From contig DDQK01000025.1 in assembly GCA_002342665.1 (NCBI GenBank), positions 62,001 to 126,000 of the forward strand: DNA of 64,000 nt, in the 5' to 3' direction. Each line of letters begins with the position of its first letter. The stretch's first letter is position 1. This document shows positions 44,623-53,710 of this stretch, one piece after another. Made by a program: the position numbers and the translations under genes. The DNA comes from Prevotella sp. UBA2444. Its GTDB lineage: Bacteria > Bacteroidota > Bacteroidia > Bacteroidales > Bacteroidaceae. Under the pieces are notes generated by a model. The model was not told the origin of the DNA and ran no database searches. It saw only the letters and a list, made by a program, of their open reading frames with translations.

Positions 44623-45897
44623 ATGAACAAATTCCTGGGCTGTCTGATGATGACAGCCGTATCTACAGTAGCCTTTGCCCAAGGCGGTACTAACTCACCA
44701 TACAGTCAGTTCGGACTGGGTGAGCTGTCGTATCAGGGCGTAAGCCAGAACAGAGGTATGAACGGCTTGGGCATAGCACTGCATAGTGGCAACCAAGTGA
44801 ATACAGCCAATCCCGCCAGCTATGCCCACATCGACTCGCTGACGATGCTTTTCGACATGGGAGCGTCTGTCTCACTGACTCATTTCCAGGAGAATGGACA
44901 GAAGAAGAATGCACGGACGGGCAACTTCGAATATGCCGTAGGATCTTTCCGACTGTTCAAGAATGTAGGTGCCAGCTTCGGTATTGCCCCTGTGACCGAC
45001 ATCGGCTACGAATATTCCAGTTCGAGTTATCTGGAGGAGGTGCAGAGCAAGATGACCTCCACCTATGTGGGTGACGGAGGTCTCAATAAGCTGTATGTGG
45101 GTGCCGGTGTCCGTCTGTTCAACTCGCTCTCACTGGGCTTCAATGTGGGTTATCTCTGGGGAGAATACTCCCGAAGCATCACCCTGGCAAGTTCCACGGC
45201 CATCAACACGCTCTATAAGCACTACCATGCCGACATCAGCAACTATATGCTCGACTTCGGTCTCCAGTATGACCTGAAGTTCAACAAGAACGATATGCTG
45301 ACACTGGGTCTGACTTATGCCCTGGGACATAAGCTGAACTCGGACGTGGAGTGTAACATCATCAATTCCAACTCTACTACCAGTAAGGCCGATACCACCA
45401 AGATGGTGGTCAGCAATGGTCTGGAACTGCCGCATAAGTTTGGTGTGGGACTTGCCTATAAGCATGGCAACACACTGACGGTGGGCGTGGATGGCGAGAT
45501 GCAGCGCTGGGGCAGTATCAGCTTCCCTACAGAAGAAAACGGTACCTATCAATTGAAGAGTGGTGCACTGAAGGACAACTATCGGGTAACGGTAGGAACG
45601 GAGTGGGTACCAAAGTACAACAGCCGTCGTCTGATAGACCGTATCCGCTATCGTCTGGGTGCAGGCTATATGACACCTTATTATAAAATAGGTAATATAG
45701 ACGGCCCCAAGCAGTATAGTGCCAGTCTTGGCTTCGGCATCCCCATCCAGAACCAGATCAACGCCCGTTCCTATGTGAACATCAGTGCCCAGTGGGTGCA
45801 TCAGGCTGTCGACGGCTTGCTCAAGGAGAATACCTTCCGTATCAACGTGGGTATCACCTTCAATGAGCGCTGGTTTGCTAAGTGGAAAGTGGAGTAA
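44623..45897 (+). CDS. Outer-membrane beta-barrel protein
   Basis: The 424-aa protein has a signal peptide (MNKFLGCLMMTAVSTVAFAQ), then NSPYSQFGLGEL, a motif common at the mature N-terminus of FadL/PorV-like Bacteroidetes outer-membrane proteins. Long amphipathic strands follow, with NPASYAHIDSLTMLFD (about 65-80) typical of this group. The C-terminal strand ends FNERWFAKWKVE. An earlier ATG at 44602 is possible, but the chosen start gives the better signal peptide. It lies just before lptC, an arrangement frequent in Bacteroidales; involvement in envelope transport is likely but the cargo is unknown. Confidence 0.82.
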   Translation: MNKFLGCLMMTAVSTVAFAQGGTNSPYSQFGLGELSYQGVSQNRGMNGLGIALHSGNQVNTANPASYAHIDSLTMLFDMGASVSLTHFQENGQKKNARTGNFEYAVGSFRLFKNVGASFGIAPVTDIGYEYSSSSYLEEVQSKMTSTYVGDGGLNKLYVGAGVRLFNSLSLGFNVGYLWGEYSRSITLASSTAINTLYKHYHADISNYMLDFGLQYDLKFNKNDMLTLGLTYALGHKLNSDVECNIINSNSTTSKADTTKMVVSNGLELPHKFGVGLAYKHGNTLTVGVDGEMQRWGSISFPTEENGTYQLKSGALKDNYRVTVGTEWVPKYNSRRLIDRIRYRLGAGYMTPYYKIGNIDGPKQYSASLGFGIPIQNQINARSYVNISAQWVHQAVDGLLKENTFRINVGITFNERWFAKWKVE

Positions 45898-45901
45898 GGA
45901 A

Positions 45902-45936
45902 GATTGAACATTGGAGATTGAACATTGAAGATTCAG
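45902..45936 (+). repeat. Heptamer tandem repeat at the OMP-lptC junction
   Basis: Five heptamers in a row, alternating GATTGAA and CATTGAA types, fill the whole junction and include the TTG start codon of lptC (45925). Confidence 0.65.
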
Positions 45937-46608
45937 CACTATATCCGGAGAGCCAGTGTGGTGGCCATCGTGGCGGCCCACATGGCGATGACGGCCTGTG
46001 AGCAGGCGCAAGAGCATACTGCTCCTGCCGTCCACGAGCGTGATTCTGCCTCGATGATGATATCCTATGGCGTGAATACCCTTATCAGCGACTCTGGAGT
46101 CATCAAGTATAAGATTGTCACGGAGCGCTGGGATGTGAATACCGTCAAGAACCCGACACGCTGGACTTTCGAGAAGGGCGTGTTTTTTGAACAGTTCGAC
46201 CAGCAGTTCCACGTAGAGGCTTATGTACAGGCAGATACGGCATGGTATTTCGACCAGCAGAAACTCTGGAAACTGCGTGGAAGGGTGCGTATCCGCAATA
46301 TCAACGGGCTGATCTACGAGAGCGAGGAACTCTATTGGGACGGTTTGAAGCACGAGCTATACAGCAATGTGTTCTCAAAGGTCACCACCCCTGAACGTAC
46401 GATGCAAGGCACCTATTTCCGCAGTGACGAACACATGCGCCACTATATTGTCAGCAACTCTAAGGGCTCGTTCACGACAGCCGACTTGGAGAACGATGAC
46501 CAACAGCAGCAGAACACTGCACCAGGTGATACCACCCAGCAGCAGTCGGAACCCATACTCCGTCCGCAGGCCACGAAGCATGCTCGAACCACACAACCAG
46601 ACGAATAA
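45925..46608 (+). CDS. lptC: LPS export periplasmic protein LptC (lipoprotein form)
   Basis: LptC bridges the inner-membrane LptBFG extractor to the periplasmic LptA-type bridge. The 227-aa product has an N-terminal segment ending MAMTAC (Cys25), which would make it a lipoprotein, then the beta-jellyroll LptC domain (about 50-185; VITERW-like KIVTERWDV, GVFFEQFD, LRGRVRIRN, YSNVFSKV). The last ~45 residues are Gln/Thr-rich and disordered. No ATG precedes the signal; TTG at 45925, inside the heptamer repeat, is the best start. The operon continues with the CNNM gene 15 nt later. Confidence 0.88.
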   Translation: MKIQHYIRRASVVAIVAAHMAMTACEQAQEHTAPAVHERDSASMMISYGVNTLISDSGVIKYKIVTERWDVNTVKNPTRWTFEKGVFFEQFDQQFHVEAYVQADTAWYFDQQKLWKLRGRVRIRNINGLIYESEELYWDGLKHELYSNVFSKVTTPERTMQGTYFRSDEHMRHYIVSNSKGSFTTADLENDDQQQQNTAPGDTTQQQSEPILRPQATKHARTTQPDE

Positions 46609-46623
46609 CCCCATAGTATCAGT

Positions 46624-47895
46624 ATGACTTCACTCATCATAGGACTTCTCATTACTATGCTGTTCTCTGCCTTCTTCTCTGGCATGGAGATAGCATTCGT
46701 ATCCAGCAATCGTATGCTGGCAGAGATGGACCGCGAAAAGGGTGGGTTGGCCCAGAAATGCATCAGCCTGTTCTATCAGCACCCCAACAATTTCGTCTCC
46801 ACCATGCTGGTGGGCAACAACATCGCCTTGGTCATCTACGGCATCCTCTTTGCTCAGATTTTTGACCAAACGCTGTTCTATCCCCTCAGCGACGGGATGA
46901 GAGTGACTGCCGACACCCTCTTGTCGACACTCGTGGTGCTCTTCACTGGTGAGTTTCTCCCCAAGACCATCTTCAAGAGTAATCCGAACACGATGCTCAA
47001 TATCTTCGCTGTCCCAGCATGGATATGCTATGTGCTGCTCTATCCCATCAGTCGCTTTGCAACACTGCTGTCGAAAGGTATCCTGCGCATTTTCGGCGTT
47101 AAGATGGACAAGAATACTGCCGACAGGGAGTTTACCAAGGTAGACCTCGACTATCTGGTGCAGTCAAGCATCGACAATGCTAAGGATGAGGATGAAATCG
47201 GCGAGGAAGTCAAGATATTCCAGAATGCCCTCGAATTCTCTGAAACCAAGGTACGCGACTGTATGGTGCCTCGCACTGAGATTGATGCCGTGGAGAATAC
47301 GGCTACACTGGGTGAACTGAAACAGGTGTTCATTGAGAGCGGACACTCCAAGATTGTGGTCTACCGTGAGGATATCGATCACGTGATAGGCTATATTCAC
47401 TCGTCCGACATGTTCCGCCTGAAAGATACCGACACCACACAACTGCCCCCGGCGTTGGTACGTGAGATATCATTCGTGCCGGAAACGATGCACGCCTCGA
47501 AGCTGATGAAGACCCTGATGCAGCAGAAACGCTCACTGGCCATCGTCGTCGACGAGTTCGGTGGAACCAGTGGACTCGTGTCGCTGGAGGACATCATGGA
47601 GGAGATTACCGGCGAGATAGAAGACGAGCACGACAACAACAGTCATGTGGCCAAGCAGGTGGGCGATGGGGAGTATATCGTATCGGCCCGTCTGGAGATA
47701 GAAAAAGTCAACGAAATGTTCTCACTCGAACTCCCGGAAAGTGATGAATATATGACTGTTGGAGGACTGATTCTGCATGAGTATCAGTCGTTCCCGAAAC
47801 TCAATGAAGAGGTGCGGATTGGCAGCTACGAGTTTAAAATACTCAAGAATACGGCGACGAAAATAGAATTAGTGAGACTAAAAGTGGTGGAATGA
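46624..47895 (+). CDS. CNNM/CorC-type membrane protein (hemolysin family)
   Basis: The 423-aa protein has a DUF21/CNNM membrane domain (about 1-185; SGMEIAFVSSNR near residue 20, and the conserved ILFAQIFDQ and FTGEFLPKTIFKSNPN segments), a CBS pair (about 205-330; VRDCMVPRTEIDAV), and a C-terminal CorC_HlyC domain (about 340-423). Family members export Mg2+ or affect its homeostasis; the hemolysin name is historical. Its position between lptC and ppiD is conserved in Bacteroidales, but its link with LPS export is unknown. Confidence 0.92.
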   Translation: MTSLIIGLLITMLFSAFFSGMEIAFVSSNRMLAEMDREKGGLAQKCISLFYQHPNNFVSTMLVGNNIALVIYGILFAQIFDQTLFYPLSDGMRVTADTLLSTLVVLFTGEFLPKTIFKSNPNTMLNIFAVPAWICYVLLYPISRFATLLSKGILRIFGVKMDKNTADREFTKVDLDYLVQSSIDNAKDEDEIGEEVKIFQNALEFSETKVRDCMVPRTEIDAVENTATLGELKQVFIESGHSKIVVYREDIDHVIGYIHSSDMFRLKDTDTTQLPPALVREISFVPETMHASKLMKTLMQQKRSLAIVVDEFGGTSGLVSLEDIMEEITGEIEDEHDNNSHVAKQVGDGEYIVSARLEIEKVNEMFSLELPESDEYMTVGGLILHEYQSFPKLNEEVRIGSYEFKILKNTATKIELVRLKVVE

Positions 47896-47915
47896 GCGTT
47901 TTTTCGTGCTTAAAT

Positions 47916-47946
47916 TTTGCCATTTCAATCTTTTATTGTAATTTTG
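47916..47946 (+). promoter_or_regulatory. Promoter for the PpiD/SurA-like gene
   Basis: TTTG (47916-47919), 19-nt spacer, TAATTTTG (47939-47946). It gives a leader of about 60 nt before the ATG at 48013. Confidence 0.7.
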
Positions 47947-48012
47947 CACGCTGTTTGGGGGTATCCCCAACGAAACATTATTCGTAAATCAATAAATAGT
48001 AAAAATATTAAA

Positions 48013-50151
48013 ATGGCAGCATTAGGAAAAATTAGAAAAAGAGGCGTAACGCTGGTGATTATCATCGGCCTTGGCCTTTTCGCCTTCATCGCTGAGGAGG
48101 CTTTCCGTTCTTGCGAAGCAACCAAGAACCAGCAGCGTCAGCAGGTGGGCGAAGTGTTAGGTAAGAAAATTAGTGTACAGGAATTCCAGAACCTCGTCGA
48201 CGAGTACCAGGAAGTTCTCAAACTCACCCAGGGTCGCGATAACCTCTCCGAGGATGAGCTGAACCAGGTAAAGGATCAGGTTTGGAACCAGTTCGTCAAT
48301 GAGCAGATTATCGCCGATCAGGCTGGCAAGCTTGGTCTGACTGTTACCGACGAGGAAATGCAGAACATGCTCAAGGAGGGTACCAACCCCATGCTCATGC
48401 AGTCGCCTTTCGTCAATCAGCAGACAGGTCGCTTCGATGTGTCGATGCTCACCAAGTTCCTGGCCGACTATAAGAAGAATTCTGGCAATGCCCAGGTGGC
48501 TGAGTCGTATGAACGCATCTACAAGTACTGGCAGTTCATCGAGAAGCAGCTCCGTTCGCAGACCCTGGCTCAGAAGTTCCAGAGCCTCGTCACCAGCTGT
48601 CTGCTGTCTAACCCTGTCTCTGCCAAGATGTCTTACGAGGCTCAGAACATGGAGAACGACATCCTGCTCGCCAGCTTCCCCTACAGCAGCATCAACGACA
48701 ACGACGTCAAGGTGTCGGATGCCGACCTGAAGGCTAAGTTCGATGAGCAGAAGGAGATGTTCAAGCAGACTGTTGAGACACGCGACATCAAGTACGTAGA
48801 CTTCCAGGTGGTGGCTTCTGCTGCTGACCGTCAGGCTCTGTTGAAGACGATGAACGAGGCCAGTGACAAGCTCGAGAGCGGTGCCAATCCCGCTGAGGTG
48901 GTTCGCAAGGCTCAGTCGCTGATTCCTTACTCTGGCATGGCTGTCAGGAAGAATGCCCTGCCTACCGATATCTCCAAGAAGGTTGACTCTATGAGCGTTG
49001 GTCAGACCACACGTCCGTTTGAGACTACTTCTGACAATACCTACAACGTTGTGAAGCTCATCGCCAAGACGATGGCTCCCGACTCTATTGAGTACCGTCA
49101 GATTCAGGTTGGTGCCGCTACACTCGATGAGACCCGCAAGCTGGCCGACAGCATCTATACGGCTCTGAAGGGTGGTGCTAACTTCGAGGAGCTCGCCAAG
49201 AAGTACAACCAGGAGGGTAAGAGCCAGTGGCTCACTTCTGCCATGTACGAGAACTCTGCCACCATGGACGAGGAGTCGAAGAACTATCTGGCAAGTATCA
49301 ATAACCTCGCTGTCAATGAGCTGAAGAACCTCGAGTTCGCTCAGGGCAATATCATCATGCAGGTACTCAACCGCAAGGCTGTGGTCGAGAAGTATGACGT
49401 GGCTATCATCAAGCATACCATCGATTTCTCCAAGGATACCTATTCCGAGGCCTACAATAAGTTCAGCCAGTATGTCAGCGAGAACAAGACGCTGGCCGAC
49501 CTGGAGAAGAACGCCCAGAAGTTCGGCTACAAGGTGCAGGAGCGTAAGGATATGTTCAACTCTGAGCACAATGTGGCTGGCCTGCGTTCCACCCGTGAGG
49601 CTATGAAGTGGATCTTCGATGCCAAGGAGGGTGAGGTAAGTCCGCTCTATGAGTGTGGCAACAACGACAATCTGCTCGTGGTAGCTATGACCAAGATTCA
49701 TCCCGTTGGTTATCGCGACCTCGACGGTGTGAAGGATATGCTGAAGCAGGAAGTGCTGCGCGACAAGAAGTTCGAGCAGATTGCTGCCAAGTTGGCTAAC
49801 GTGAAGAGTATTGCCGATGCTCAGAAGGCTAATGCCAAGGTCGACTCTGTACGTCAGATCACCTTCGGTGCTCCTGTTTTCGTTCAGGCCACTGGTGCTA
49901 GCGAGCCTGCGCTTTCGGGTGCCGTAGCTGCTGCCAAGCAGGGTGACTTCAGCAAGGCCGTTATTAAGGGTAATGGTGGTGCATACCTCTTCCAGGTGAT
50001 CCGTAAGGGTGAGCGTGAGGGTGCCAACCAGTTTGTTGAGAAGGCTGCTGAGCAGCGCCTCCAGCAGCAGGCCATGCAGGCTGCAAGTCGCTTCATCAGC
50101 GAGCTCTATCAGAAGGCTAACGTGGTTGACAACCGCTACCTCTTCATCTAA
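48013..50151 (+). CDS. PpiD/SurA-like membrane-anchored peptidyl-prolyl isomerase
   Basis: This chaperone acts on outer-membrane proteins leaving SecYEG. The 712-aa protein has a short cytoplasmic start (MAALGKIRKRG), one membrane helix (about 10-28), a SurA_N-like helical domain (about 35-220, with SVQEFQNLVDEY and FVNEQIIADQAGKLGLTV), a parvulin-type region (about 350-450, degenerate), and a second helical/SurA-like part. The C-terminus is Gln/Ala-rich. A frame open from 47917 is rejected because the promoter lies inside it. A perfect 22-bp terminator stem follows. Confidence 0.9.
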   Translation: MAALGKIRKRGVTLVIIIGLGLFAFIAEEAFRSCEATKNQQRQQVGEVLGKKISVQEFQNLVDEYQEVLKLTQGRDNLSEDELNQVKDQVWNQFVNEQIIADQAGKLGLTVTDEEMQNMLKEGTNPMLMQSPFVNQQTGRFDVSMLTKFLADYKKNSGNAQVAESYERIYKYWQFIEKQLRSQTLAQKFQSLVTSCLLSNPVSAKMSYEAQNMENDILLASFPYSSINDNDVKVSDADLKAKFDEQKEMFKQTVETRDIKYVDFQVVASAADRQALLKTMNEASDKLESGANPAEVVRKAQSLIPYSGMAVRKNALPTDISKKVDSMSVGQTTRPFETTSDNTYNVVKLIAKTMAPDSIEYRQIQVGAATLDETRKLADSIYTALKGGANFEELAKKYNQEGKSQWLTSAMYENSATMDEESKNYLASINNLAVNELKNLEFAQGNIIMQVLNRKAVVEKYDVAIIKHTIDFSKDTYSEAYNKFSQYVSENKTLADLEKNAQKFGYKVQERKDMFNSEHNVAGLRSTREAMKWIFDAKEGEVSPLYECGNNDNLLVVAMTKIHPVGYRDLDGVKDMLKQEVLRDKKFEQIAAKLANVKSIADAQKANAKVDSVRQITFGAPVFVQATGASEPALSGAVAAAKQGDFSKAVIKGNGGAYLFQVIRKGEREGANQFVEKAAEQRLQQQAMQAASRFISELYQKANVVDNRYLFI

Positions 50152-50169
50152 GCCGGAAGCAAGATAACA

Positions 50170-50221
50170 AACAAAGAGAAGCCCCTGTTCATGCTGATGT
50201 GAACAGGGGCTTCTCTTTGTT
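50170..50221. terminator. Bidirectional terminator between ppiD and pyrF
   Basis: A perfect 22-bp stem (50170-50191 with 50200-50221, containing GAGAAGCCCCTG) has an 8-nt loop. T-rich sequence on the right and A-rich sequence on the left let it serve both convergent genes. Confidence 0.9.
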
Positions 50222-50230
50222 ATTCCTTGC

Positions 50231-51100
50231 TTAGATGATACCGGCTTTCTTCAGTTCTTCGGCCATCTGCTGCTGCAGCTCCTGAGCCTTCTGGGCAGCC
50301 ACCTGGGCGAAGTCGTCTTCCTTGGAGGCATAGATGATGCCACGGCTGGAGTTCACCAGCAGACCGCAGTCCTTCGTCATGCCATACTTGCATACTTCCT
50401 CAAGGCTTCCACCCTGGGCTCCAACACCTGGCACAAGCAGGAAGTGTGTGGGAGCCACCTTGCGGATATCTTCGAACATACGGCCCTGGGTAGCACCAAC
50501 GACGTACATCATCTTGTCGTCGCCGGCCCATTGCTGTGAGGTCTTGAGCACCTTCTCGAAGAGTCGCTCACCCTGTGCGTCCTCCGTCAGCTGGAAGTCG
50601 TGAGAGCCCTTGTTCGAGGTCAGTGCCAACAGGATGACCCACTTGCCATCATACTCGAGGAAGGGGGTCACAGAGTCCTCACCCATATAGGGAGCCACGG
50701 TGAGGGCATCGGCCGTCGCGTCGCCCTCAAAGATGCTCTTGGCATACATCTTCGATGTATTGCCGATATCGCCGCGCTTGGCATCGGCAATGATGAAATG
50801 ATGGGGGTATTTCTGCTTCAGATAGCTGACGGTCTTCTCGTAGGCATAGAGACCGTCGATGCCGTAGGCCTCGTAGAAGGCCAGGTTGGGTTTGTAGGCC
50901 ACGCAATAGGGGGCAGTGGCATCGATGATGAGCTTGTTGAAGGCGTAGATGTACATCGACAGGCGGTCATCTTCATCCTCGCACTTGTCGTCGACGAGTT
51001 TCTTCACGGCCTCGGGAATCTTGCTGATGTCCGTGTCGAGACCAACGCAGAGAAACGACTGCTTCTCCTTGATTTGCTGAATCAGTTCTTTACGCGTCAT
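50231..51100 (-). CDS. pyrF: Orotidine 5'-phosphate decarboxylase
   Basis: PyrF makes UMP from OMP. The 289-aa length and the [19 protein letters not shown] block (catalytic Asp-Lys-Asp at about 105-111) place it in the longer type 2 (PyrF-2) class. [12 protein letters not shown] near the N-terminus and VPGVGAQGG (about 224-232) bind substrate phosphate. It is the last gene of the phoH-to-pyrF run, 33 nt after prfA, and ends at the shared terminator. Confidence 0.95.
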   Translation of the reverse strand: MTRKELIQQIKEKQSFLCVGLDTDISKIPEAVKKLVDDKCEDEDDRLSMYIYAFNKLIIDATAPYCVAYKPNLAFYEAYGIDGLYAYEKTVSYLKQKYPHHFIIADAKRGDIGNTSKMYAKSIFEGDATADALTVAPYMGEDSVTPFLEYDGKWVILLALTSNKGSHDFQLTEDAQGERLFEKVLKTSQQWAGDDKMMYVVGATQGRMFEDIRKVAPTHFLLVPGVGAQGGSLEEVCKYGMTKDCGLLVNSSRGIIYASKEDDFAQVAAQKAQELQQQMAEELKKAGII

Positions 51101-51133
51101 ACTTATTATTTATTGTACTATTGTCTTTTATCG

Positions 51134-52249
51134 TTAGAGTTCAGTCTCTTTCATGCGCTCTGCATTCTCGGCAACGGTCAGGGCGTCGATCATCGCCTGG
51201 ATGTCGCCGCCGAGGAAACCCTGCAGGTCGTGGGTGGTGTAGCCGATACGATGGTCGGTCACTCGGCCCTGGGGGAAGTTGTAGGTACGGATCTTGGCGC
51301 TTCGGTCGCCTGTCGAGACGAGACTCTTACGGCGCGAGGCGATGTCGTCCATATACTTCTGGTGCTCCTTATCATATATAAAGGTATAGAGGCGCGAGAG
51401 TGCGCGCTCCTTGTTCTTCGGCTGGTCGCGGGTCTCGGTACACTCGATGAGTATCTCCTCCGTCTCGCCCGTATTGGGGTTCTTCCACATATAGCGCAGA
51501 CGAACACCCGATTCCACCTTGTTCACGTTCTGACCACCGGCTCCAGAGCTGCGGAAGGTATCCCACTTGATCTCGCCTTCGTTGACATGTACCTCGAACT
51601 TATCAGCCTCCGGCAGCACGGCCACCGTTGCAGCCGACGTGTGCATGCGTCCCTGCGTCTCCGTAGCCGGCACGCGCTGCACGCGATGCACGCCGCTCTC
51701 ATACTTCAACGTACCGTATACGTCGGCACCGCTGACGGCAAAGTCGATCTCCTTATAGCCTCCGACGGCTCCTTCAGAGACACTGGTGATGGAGAGGCTC
51801 CAGCCTTTCGAGTCGCAGTAGCTCTTGTACATCTTGAACAGGTCACCGGCAAAGAGGCACGCCTCGTCGCCACCCGTACCAGCACGTATCTCCATCTGCA
51901 CATTCTTGGCATCCTCGGGATCCTTCGGTATCAGGGCAATCTTGATTTCCTCCTCGAGTTTCGGCTGGAGGGCCTCGTTGGTGGCCAGTTCTTCGCGCGC
52001 CATTTCCTTCATCTCGGGATCGTCCTCGTTGGCCAGGATATCCTTAGCCTCCTTGATACCGTTCAGACAGGCGATGTAACGCTTGCGGGCATCCATGATG
52101 TCGCCCAGGTCCTTGTACTCCTTGGTCAGTTTCACGAATCGCTGCTGGTCGGCTATCACGTTGGGGTCGGTGATCAGGGTCGATACCTCCTCAAAACGTG
52201 CCTCCAGACCGTCGAGCTTCTGCAGTATGCTGTTTGTTGTTTCTGCCAT
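51134..52249 (-). CDS. prfA: Peptide chain release factor 1
   Basis: RF1 recognises UAG and UAA. The 371-aa product has the N-terminal coiled coil, the PxT codon-reading motif as RVPATETQGR (about 196-205) and the catalytic GGQ in SSGAGGQNVNKVESGVRL (about residue 238). The Thr of PAT marks it as RF1, not RF2. The start is ATG at 52249, separated from the lipoprotein gene by tandem heptamers. Confidence 0.96.
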   Translation of the reverse strand: MAETTNSILQKLDGLEARFEEVSTLITDPNVIADQQRFVKLTKEYKDLGDIMDARKRYIACLNGIKEAKDILANEDDPEMKEMAREELATNEALQPKLEEEIKIALIPKDPEDAKNVQMEIRAGTGGDEACLFAGDLFKMYKSYCDSKGWSLSITSVSEGAVGGYKEIDFAVSGADVYGTLKYESGVHRVQRVPATETQGRMHTSAATVAVLPEADKFEVHVNEGEIKWDTFRSSGAGGQNVNKVESGVRLRYMWKNPNTGETEEILIECTETRDQPKNKERALSRLYTFIYDKEHQKYMDDIASRRKSLVSTGDRSAKIRTYNFPQGRVTDHRIGYTTHDLQGFLGGDIQAMIDALTVAENAERMKETEL

Positions 52250-52252
52250 ATA

Positions 52253-52280
52253 TTAACTATTCACTAATCACTATTCACTA
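52253..52280. repeat. Heptamer tandem spacer upstream of prfA
   Basis: Four copies of the TTCACTA heptamer with single-base changes run through the 21-nt junction and into the end of the lipoprotein gene. The heptamer is the same as that at 7144-7164. Confidence 0.65.
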
Positions 52281-52564
52281 TATTTCCCTGTACCCTTGCA
52301 GGCATCACAGGTGTAGAGGCCGTCGGGCGACTTGCCCATGCCTGAGCAGACGGGGCACTTGCCTTGCTGTTTTAACTTCTCGCGCTCCTTGGAGAGCTTC
52401 TTGTCGTCGCCCTTGTTGCGCTGATGGTTGGTCTGTGCATTCTGCAAGCCTCCTTGCAGATTGGTAGCCACCGCCGGACTCACCCAGTCCTCCACGAACG
52501 TAGAGCATCCTGCGAGAGGCAACATAGCGACTATCAGGAGCGTCTTAATAGTCGAACGTGCCAT
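52271..52564 (-). CDS. Small lipoprotein with DnaJ-type zinc-finger motifs
   Basis: The 97-aa product has a lipoprotein signal (MLPLAGC, Cys20), a polar Gln/Lys-rich middle, and two CxxCxGxG motifs (CPVCSGMG and CDACKGTG, about residues 70-92). These resemble one zinc centre of the DnaJ cysteine-rich domain. No J-domain is present. It may be a periplasmic or outer-membrane zinc or thiol protein; its function is unknown. The ATG at 52564 is preferred over a GTG 6 nt upstream. It overlaps purM by 20 nt. Confidence 0.8.
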   Translation of the reverse strand: MARSTIKTLLIVAMLPLAGCSTFVEDWVSPAVATNLQGGLQNAQTNHQRNKGDDKKLSKEREKLKQQGKCPVCSGMGKSPDGLYTCDACKGTGKYSE

Positions 52565-53708
52565 ATTCACTCTTGATAGTCAGGCTCTTATTTCCCTCCT
52601 CGATGTGTCCGATTATCTGGGCGTCGATGTTGAATGACTTGGATATCTGAAGCACTTGTTCTGCCACTTCCGGACGAACATATATCTCCATTCTGTGCCC
52701 CATGTTGAACACCTGGTACATCTCTCGCCAGTCGGTGCCCGAACAGTCGTGGATGGCCTTGAAGAGTGGAGGAACGGGGAACATATTGTCCTTCACCACG
52801 CGGCAGTTGTCGCTGACGAAGTGGAGCACCTTGGTCTGGGCTCCGCCCGTGCAGTGCACCATACCATGAATCTCCGGACGCAGTGCATCGAGCAATCGCT
52901 TGATGACCGGTGCATAGGTGCGGGTAGGGGAGAGCACCAGCTGTCCTGCATCCACAGGAGAGCCTTCGACAGCATCCGTCAGTTGATACTTCCCGCTATA
53001 TACGAGTTCATCGGGCACGGCATGGTCGTAGCTCTCGGGATATTTCCCTGCCAGATACTTGGCAAATACGTCATGGCGGGCTGAGGTCAGTCCGTTCGAT
53101 CCCATACCTCCGTTATAGCGCTTCTCATAGGTGGCCTGTCCTGTCGAGGAAAGACCCACGATCACGTCGCCCGGACGGATATTGGCATTGTCGATCACGT
53201 CAGAGCGCTTCATGCGGCAGGTGACGGTGGAGTCTACGATGATGGTGCGCACCAGGTCGCCCACGTCGGCCGTCTCGCCTCCCGTAGGCCAGATGCCGAT
53301 ACCCATCTCGCGCAGTTCGGCGAGCAGTTCGTCGGTTCCGTTGATGATGGCCGAGATGACCTCGCCGGGCACGAGCATCTTGTTGCGTCCGATAGTGCTC
53401 GACACGAGGATATTGTCGACGGCACCCACACAAAGCAGGTCGTCGGTGTTCATCACGATAGCATCCTGAGCGATACCTTTCCATACACTGAGGTCGCCCG
53501 TCTCCTTCCAGTACATGTAGGCGAGGCTCGACTTGGTGCCGGCTCCGTCGGCATGCATGATGTTGCAGTACTCAGGGTCACCGCCCAGTATGTCGGGGAT
53601 AATCTTGCAGAAAGCCTGCGGGAAGATGCCCTTGTCGATGTTCTTGATGGCGTTGTGCACGTCTTCCTTCGCTGCACTCACGCCTCTCATCATATATCTG
53701 TTGTCCAT
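52545..53708 (-). CDS. purM: Phosphoribosylformylglycinamidine cyclo-ligase (AIR synthase)
   Basis: PurM closes the imidazole ring in purine synthesis using ATP. The 387-aa protein has the AIR-synthase fold with MHADGAGTKSSLAYMYW (about 52-68), NTDDLLCVGA (about 87-96), PTGGETADVGDLVRT (about 140-154) and a C-terminal GGAQTKVLHF (about 293-302). The start at 53708 follows aroE by 2 nt; an upstream frame reads into aroE. Relatives in Bacteroidetes are longer than E. coli PurM (345 aa). Confidence 0.92.
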   Translation of the reverse strand: MDNRYMMRGVSAAKEDVHNAIKNIDKGIFPQAFCKIIPDILGGDPEYCNIMHADGAGTKSSLAYMYWKETGDLSVWKGIAQDAIVMNTDDLLCVGAVDNILVSSTIGRNKMLVPGEVISAIINGTDELLAELREMGIGIWPTGGETADVGDLVRTIIVDSTVTCRMKRSDVIDNANIRPGDVIVGLSSTGQATYEKRYNGGMGSNGLTSARHDVFAKYLAGKYPESYDHAVPDELVYSGKYQLTDAVEGSPVDAGQLVLSPTRTYAPVIKRLLDALRPEIHGMVHCTGGAQTKVLHFVSDNCRVVKDNMFPVPPLFKAIHDCSGTDWREMYQVFNMGHRMEIYVRPEVAEQVLQISKSFNIDAQIIGHIEEGNKSLTIKSEYGTFDY

Positions 53709-53710
53709 AT

